Source of the DNA: an uncultured Pseudomonadales bacterium
GTDB lineage: Bacteria; Pseudomonadota; Gammaproteobacteria; Pseudomonadales; Porticoccaceae
DNA: 11,204 bases
NCBI GenBank assembly: GCA_905478725.1
Contig: CAJQJT010000305.1
Location: forward strand, 1 to 11,204
Direction: 5' to 3'
Shown: one piece after another, positions 8,242-11,204 of the stretch
Layout: every line of letters starts with the position of its first letter
Numbering within the stretch: the stretch's first letter is position 1
Translations under genes and position numbers: made by a program
The notes under the pieces: model-generated
Seen by the model: only the letters and a program-made list of their open reading frames with translations
Told to the model about the DNA's origin: nothing
Database searches by the model: none

Positions 8242-9149
8242 TACTGGGCCCCCGCGAGAATTTTCTCGACCAGCTGATCAAAATCCAAACCAGCGGCTTT
8301 GGCAGCCATGGGCACTAAGCTGTGGCTGGTCATGCCAGGCACAGTGTTAACTTCGAGCAACTGGAATTGACCCTGGTGATCGACCATCACATCGACCCGC
8401 CCCCAACCGCGACAGCCAACTGAATCAAATGCCTGCTGACAGAGGGTTTGAAGCTCTTGCTCGCGGCTTGCTGACAATTCGCTGGGACAGAGATACTGGG
8501 TCTGATCTGAAAAGTATTTCGCCTGATAATCGTAAAAATCAGCGTTCGATTCAATGCGAATAGAAGGCAATACCTGGCCAGCCAAAATCGCCACAGTGTA
8601 TTCCGGGCCCGGCAACAAAGGCTCGGCAATCACCGCGGTGTTGTACTGAGACGCATCGGCCCAGGCTGTCTGTAACTGTTCTGGAGTTGCAGCGCGGCTC
8701 ATGCCGATACTGGAACCCTCGGCGGCTGGCTTAACCATCACTTGGCCACCCAAACGCTGGAGCTCTGCAGCCCAATCCGAATCTGCCTTAAGTAGGGCGA
8801 AATCTGTGGTGGGCAAACCCATGCCCTGCCACATTTGTTTGCAGCGTAATTTGTCCATGGCTAGGGCCGAGGCCAATACGCCGCTGCCGGTATAGGGAAT
8901 ATTGAGATATTCGAGGGCACCCTGGAGTGTGCCATCTTCACCGCCGGGACCATGGAGGGCAATAAACACCAGATCCAATTGATAGCCGGGCAGTGATTGA
9001 ACCAAATTGTCGCCAGCATCTATAGCCACTACATCGACGCCCAAATTCTGCAGCGCCAGATGTATGGCTTGGCCACTCATCAAAGAGACTTCTCGCTCTG
9101 AGGAGCTACCGCCATAGAGTAGACCGACGCGACCGTATTGCTTGTTCAT
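8241..9149 (-). CDS. ddlB: D-alanine--D-alanine ligase (DdlB type)
   Basis: This ATP-grasp ligase joins two D-alanines in the cytoplasm to make the dipeptide that MurF adds to the peptidoglycan precursor. The 302-residue product (E. coli DdlB 306) has the N-terminal D-Ala site [14 protein letters not shown] with E18, the motif [15 protein letters not shown] at 66-80 and the ATP loop [13 protein letters not shown] at 139-151. K211-Y212 lie in the omega loop. The Mg2+/substrate set is R251, D253, E266 and N268, ending in [15 protein letters not shown]. Each lies four positions before its E. coli equivalent, so the active site is complete. The ATG at 9149 overlaps the murC stop as ATGA, with GAGGAGA upstream as the ribosome site. 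Its stop overlaps the ftsQ start by one base, so murC-ddlB-ftsQ is one coupled unit. Confidence 0.97.
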   Translation of the reverse strand: MNKQYGRVGLLYGGSSSEREVSLMSGQAIHLALQNLGVDVVAIDAGDNLVQSLPGYQLDLVFIALHGPGGEDGTLQGALEYLNIPYTGSGVLASALAMDKLRCKQMWQGMGLPTTDFALLKADSDWAAELQRLGGQVMVKPAAEGSSIGMSRAATPEQLQTAWADASQYNTAVIAEPLLPGPEYTVAILAGQVLPSIRIESNADFYDYQAKYFSDQTQYLCPSELSASREQELQTLCQQAFDSVGCRGWGRVDVMVDHQGQFQLLEVNTVPGMTSHSLVPMAAKAAGLDFDQLVEKILAGAQ

Positions 9150-10603
9150 GTGGTCTCCTCGCTGTCTGCTACTAAACCTAGTCCAAGACCGCCATCGGCG
9201 AGCATTGCGACTAATTTGCTAACGCTGCCAGCGCCCTGGGTAATAATTAAATCATTGTTCTGTACCAGACCCTTTAACAGCGCGGGGATCTCTTCAATGG
9301 TCTCTGCATAAATTGGGTCCACAGTGCCGCGCTGGCGGATACTGCCGGATAAGTTTTTGCTGCCAGCACCGGCGATCATCTCTTCACCGGCGGGATACAC
9401 CGCCAACAGAACCAGCACATCCACCTCAGCCAGTACTTTGACAAAGTCTTCGTAGAGATCGCGGGTGCGAGTATAGCGATGGGGCTGGAAAACCATTACC
9501 AGACGCTTGTCGGGCCAACCGCCGCGCACTGCATCTATAGTGGCTTTGAGTTCTGTGGGGTGATGACCGTAGTCATCCACTAACATGGCGCTACCGCCGC
9601 TTTCGAGCTGGTAGTCACCGTAGATTTCAAAGCGTCGACCTACGCCGGAAAAGCTTTTTAAGCCCTGAATGATGGCGCGATCCGAGATCCCCTCATCGCT
9701 GGCTACGGCTATTGCCGCCGCCGCATTGAGGGCATTGTGACGACCGGGCATATTGAGACTCACGTGCAGCGCTGCCAATCCGTCCGGACGTTCAATAACA
9801 AATTTGGAGCGACTCTGATCAACACTCAGGTCGCGAATACGGTAAGCCGCATCCTCACTAAAGCCATAGGTGAGCATCGGGCGTGCCACGTCGACCAGGA
9901 GATCTCGAATCACTGGATCGTCGATGCACATCACAGCCAAACCATAGAAAGGCAGGTTGTGTAAAAATTCTATATAGGTCTTGGTCAGACGACTGAAGTC
10001 AAAACCATAGGTTTCCATGTGGTCGGCTTCAATATTGGTGACCACTGCAACCATCGGCTGCAGATGCAGGAATGAGGCATCGCTCTCATCCGCTTCAGCC
10101 ACTAGATAGCGGCTGCCTCCGAGCTTGGCATTGGTACCTGCGCTGTTTACCCTACCGCCGACTACAAAGGTTGGGTCGCGGCCATCTTCAGCCAAAATAG
10201 CGGTGATCAAACTGGTGGTTGTAGTCTTGCCATGGGTGCCAGCTATGGCGATACCATGACGATAGCGCATCAGCTCGGCGAGCATTTCGGCACGCCGCAC
10301 AACGGGAATGCCCAGGGCATGTGCCGCAGCAATCTCGGTATTTTCAACTGTCACAGCAGAGGATTTCACCACCACGTTGGCACCAACTATATTGGCTTCA
10401 CTGTGGCCGATAAACACTGTGGCGCCCGCAGCTTGCAGGCGTCGAATACTGGGTCCCTGACTGATATCAGAACCTGAAATTTCGTAGCCTTGATTGAGCA
10501 GCACTTCCGCTATCCCACACATACCACTGCCGCCAATGCCGACAAAGTGGATGCGCTTTATACGGCGCATTTCCGGTGGTTGGAAGTTGGCTTGATCAGG
10601 CAT
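9146..10603 (-). CDS. murC: UDP-N-acetylmuramate--L-alanine ligase MurC
   Basis: MurC adds L-alanine to UDP-MurNAc using ATP, the first peptide step of cytoplasmic peptidoglycan synthesis. The 485-residue product (E. coli 491) has the UDP-binding N-terminal domain ([12 protein letters not shown], then [15 protein letters not shown]), the ATP P-loop GTHGKTTTT at 122-130, the motif [12 protein letters not shown], and DDYGHHPTE in the C-terminal domain. I place the start at ATG 10603 rather than an in-frame TTG at 10609. MPDQ then aligns without gaps to MPNQ of the duplicated upstream copy, and both ATGs overlap the preceding stop in the same way (ATGCCTGA here). Its ribosome site is GAAGG (10610-10614), weaker than the GGAGG before the duplicate. 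This is the full-length, presumably functional copy. Confidence 0.97.
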   Translation of the reverse strand: MPDQANFQPPEMRRIKRIHFVGIGGSGMCGIAEVLLNQGYEISGSDISQGPSIRRLQAAGATVFIGHSEANIVGANVVVKSSAVTVENTEIAAAHALGIPVVRRAEMLAELMRYRHGIAIAGTHGKTTTTSLITAILAEDGRDPTFVVGGRVNSAGTNAKLGGSRYLVAEADESDASFLHLQPMVAVVTNIEADHMETYGFDFSRLTKTYIEFLHNLPFYGLAVMCIDDPVIRDLLVDVARPMLTYGFSEDAAYRIRDLSVDQSRSKFVIERPDGLAALHVSLNMPGRHNALNAAAAIAVASDEGISDRAIIQGLKSFSGVGRRFEIYGDYQLESGGSAMLVDDYGHHPTELKATIDAVRGGWPDKRLVMVFQPHRYTRTRDLYEDFVKVLAEVDVLVLLAVYPAGEEMIAGAGSKNLSGSIRQRGTVDPIYAETIEEIPALLKGLVQNNDLIITQGAGSVSKLVAMLADGGLGLGLVADSEETT

Positions 10604-11117
10604 TGGCAACCTTCAGGCAAACATCTTCGATACGTTTTGCTGCGCCGGCTTTAACCAATTGGTGTGTGCTCACTGCCATCTTCAAACGACGCGAACTGCG
10701 ACCCCTGAGAGCAATGATTTGACGGGCAAATAAGGCTGGGCTCTCATCGCGCTGAGTAACAGCAATACCGCTGCGGTAGCGTACTAGCTGCGCGAACAGT
10801 TCAGCACGGCGTACAACCGGGATACCCAGAGCCTGAGCAGCAGACGCTTCGGTGTTTTCAGCAGTGATAGAGAAAGACTTTACCACCAGGTCTGCACCTA
10901 TGACATTGGCTTCACTGTGACCGATAAACACCGCCACACCTGCAGTTTGGAGACGTCCAACACTAGGCCCTTGACTGACGTCAGAAGCAGAAACGTTGTA
11001 GCCCTGATTGATCAGTAGTTCGGCGAGGCCACAGAAGCCACTGCCACCGATACCGACAAAATGTATCCGCTTCACAGGCTGAGTTTTGGGTATTGGTATG
11101 TTGATTTGATTAGGCAT
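10596..11117 (-). CDS. murC'-'murG chimera: MurC N-terminal domain joined to a MurG tail
   Basis: This 173-residue ORF was created by a tandem duplication. Residues 1-120 match MurC 1-120 (67% identity, no gaps), keeping the Rossmann-type motif [12 protein letters not shown], the SQGPS and GHSEAN stretches and VVRRAE. The MurC match stops after RYRSGIAV, just before the ATP P-loop, so no ligase activity is possible. Residues 121-173 (from [14 protein letters not shown] to DVCLKVANA) match the C-terminus of MurG. The MurC motif SSA is altered to SFS, so substrate binding may have changed. It starts with ATGCCTAA, overlapping the murG stop, behind a strong GGAGG, and its own stop overlaps the murC start. 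It is intact despite much divergence and its differences are largely synonymous, which suggests a retained protein. A decaying fragment remains possible. Function unknown; a UDP-MurNAc-binding or MurC/MurG-partner role is speculation. Confidence 0.8.
   Translation of the reverse strand: MPNQINIPIPKTQPVKRIHFVGIGGSGFCGLAELLINQGYNVSASDVSQGPSVGRLQTAGVAVFIGHSEANVIGADLVVKSFSITAENTEASAAQALGIPVVRRAELFAQLVRYRSGIAVTQRDESPALFARQIIALRGRSSRRLKMAVSTHQLVKAGAAKRIEDVCLKVANA
10610..10614 (-). promoter_or_regulatory. Weakened ribosome binding site of full-length murC
   Basis: GAAGG lies 6 nt before ATG 10603, inside the MurG-like tail of the chimera. The matching site before the chimera is GGAGG. The single G-to-A change also turns a Glu codon of the MurG tail (LEVANA) into Lys (LKVANA). 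Initiation of murC may therefore rely more on coupling to the chimera. Confidence 0.55.
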
Positions 11118-11204
11118 TGGCTACCTCCAGGCAGACATTTGCGACGCGCTCTGCGGCGCCGGTTTTTGATAGTTGACGAGCACGTACGGCCATATCGAGG
11201 CGAC
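11110..11204 (-). CDS. murG: MurG glycosyltransferase, C-terminal end only
   Basis: Thirty codons and a TAA stop are read in from the right edge, giving RLDMAVRARQL...[16 protein letters not shown]. This matches the C-terminal helix typical of MurG, which transfers GlcNAc to lipid I to form lipid II at the inner face of the membrane. The assignment rests on this short tail, on its 19/30 match to the tail of the chimera, and on its position just upstream of murC, where MurG is expected. Its stop overlaps the chimera start by 8 nt (ATGCCTAA), and GGAGG at 11124-11128 within its last codons serves as the ribosome site of the chimera. The catalytic domains lie outside the window. Confidence 0.85.
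   Translation of the reverse strand, partial: RLDMAVRARQLSKTGAAERVANVCLEVANA
11124..11128 (-). promoter_or_regulatory. Strong ribosome binding site of the chimeric ORF
   Basis: A perfect GGAGG sits 6 nt before ATG 11117, within the end of murG. It is probably the ancestral murC initiation site, now driving the chimera, and it supports translation of that ORF. Confidence 0.65.

Larger units (their letters stand above)
10244..11204 (-). repeat. Diverged 514-nt tandem duplication spanning the murG-murC junction
   Basis: Two consecutive copies of one unit (end of murG plus start of murC) can be aligned. The inner copy is 10244-10757. The outer copy starts at 10758 and is expected to run to about 11271, past the window edge. 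The spacing is exact: the two murG-type stops (11110 and 10596) and the two murC-type starts (11117 and 10603) are each 514 nt apart. Over the 120 murC codons the proteins align without gaps and share 80 residues (67%). Over the 30 visible murG-tail residues they share 19. The duplication is therefore old, not an assembly artefact. Confidence 0.93.

Noticed and set aside
10604-10609. TTG at 10609 as the murC start
   Set aside because: The ATG at 10603 has the better codon, fits GAAGG spacing and aligns exactly with the start of the duplicated copy.
10596-11204. Assembly artefact as the explanation for the murC duplicate
   Set aside because: The copies differ at about one third of residues and at many synonymous sites, which a misassembly of one locus would not produce.

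Overview
This window is the distal end of a division and cell wall (dcw) cluster followed by lpxC and secA. Every recognisable gene is on the minus strand, so transcription runs from the right edge to the left edge. In that direction the order is murG (last 30 codons only), a murC'-'murG chimeric ORF, murC, ddlB, ftsQ, ftsA, ftsZ, lpxC, an M23 peptidase gene and secA (C-terminal tip missing). The order murG-murC-ddlB-ftsQ-ftsA-ftsZ-lpxC-(x)-secA is the gammaproteobacterial arrangement. The FtsZ tail ([14 protein letters not shown]) is nearly that of E. coli, and the M23 gene sits where enterics carry secM, as in Pseudomonas-like lineages. I infer a gammaproteobacterium, possibly a marine one, with moderate GC. 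I cannot name the genus.

Region by region: 1-2696 is secA, ending just before the predicted zinc-binding C-terminus. 2814-3755 is a membrane-anchored, coiled-coil M23 (LytM-type) peptidase with intact metal ligands. 3871-4776 is lpxC. The 109-bp gap at 4777-4885 holds a strong hairpin and a possible lpxC promoter. 4886-6052 is ftsZ. The 54-bp gap at 6053-6106 holds a terminator-like hairpin plus T-run between ftsA and ftsZ. 6107-7342 is ftsA. 7366-8241 is ftsQ, whose 3' end carries a perfect 12-bp x5 minisatellite. 8241-9149 is ddlB and 9146-10603 is murC. 10596-11117 is the chimera, and 11110-11204 is the murG 3' end.

The genes form a tightly packed, translationally coupled run: murG/chimera and chimera/murC overlap by 8 nt, murC/ddlB by 4 nt (ATGA) and ddlB/ftsQ by 1 nt (TAATG). 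MurG, MurC and Ddl supply peptidoglycan precursors. FtsQ, FtsA and FtsZ build the divisome. LpxC commits UDP-acyl-GlcNAc to lipid A. The M23 protein probably cuts peptidoglycan in the periplasm, and SecA drives protein export.

The standout feature is the chimera. A 514-nt segment (the last ~53 codons of murG plus the first ~120 codons of murC) is tandemly duplicated, creating a 173-codon ORF that joins a MurC N-terminal domain to a MurG tail. The copies have diverged to about 67% amino-acid identity over the MurC part, yet the extra ORF is fully open and differs largely at synonymous sites. That looks like retention under selection rather than decay. No RNA genes, insertion sequences, CRISPR arrays or gene-free stretches above 300 bp were seen.
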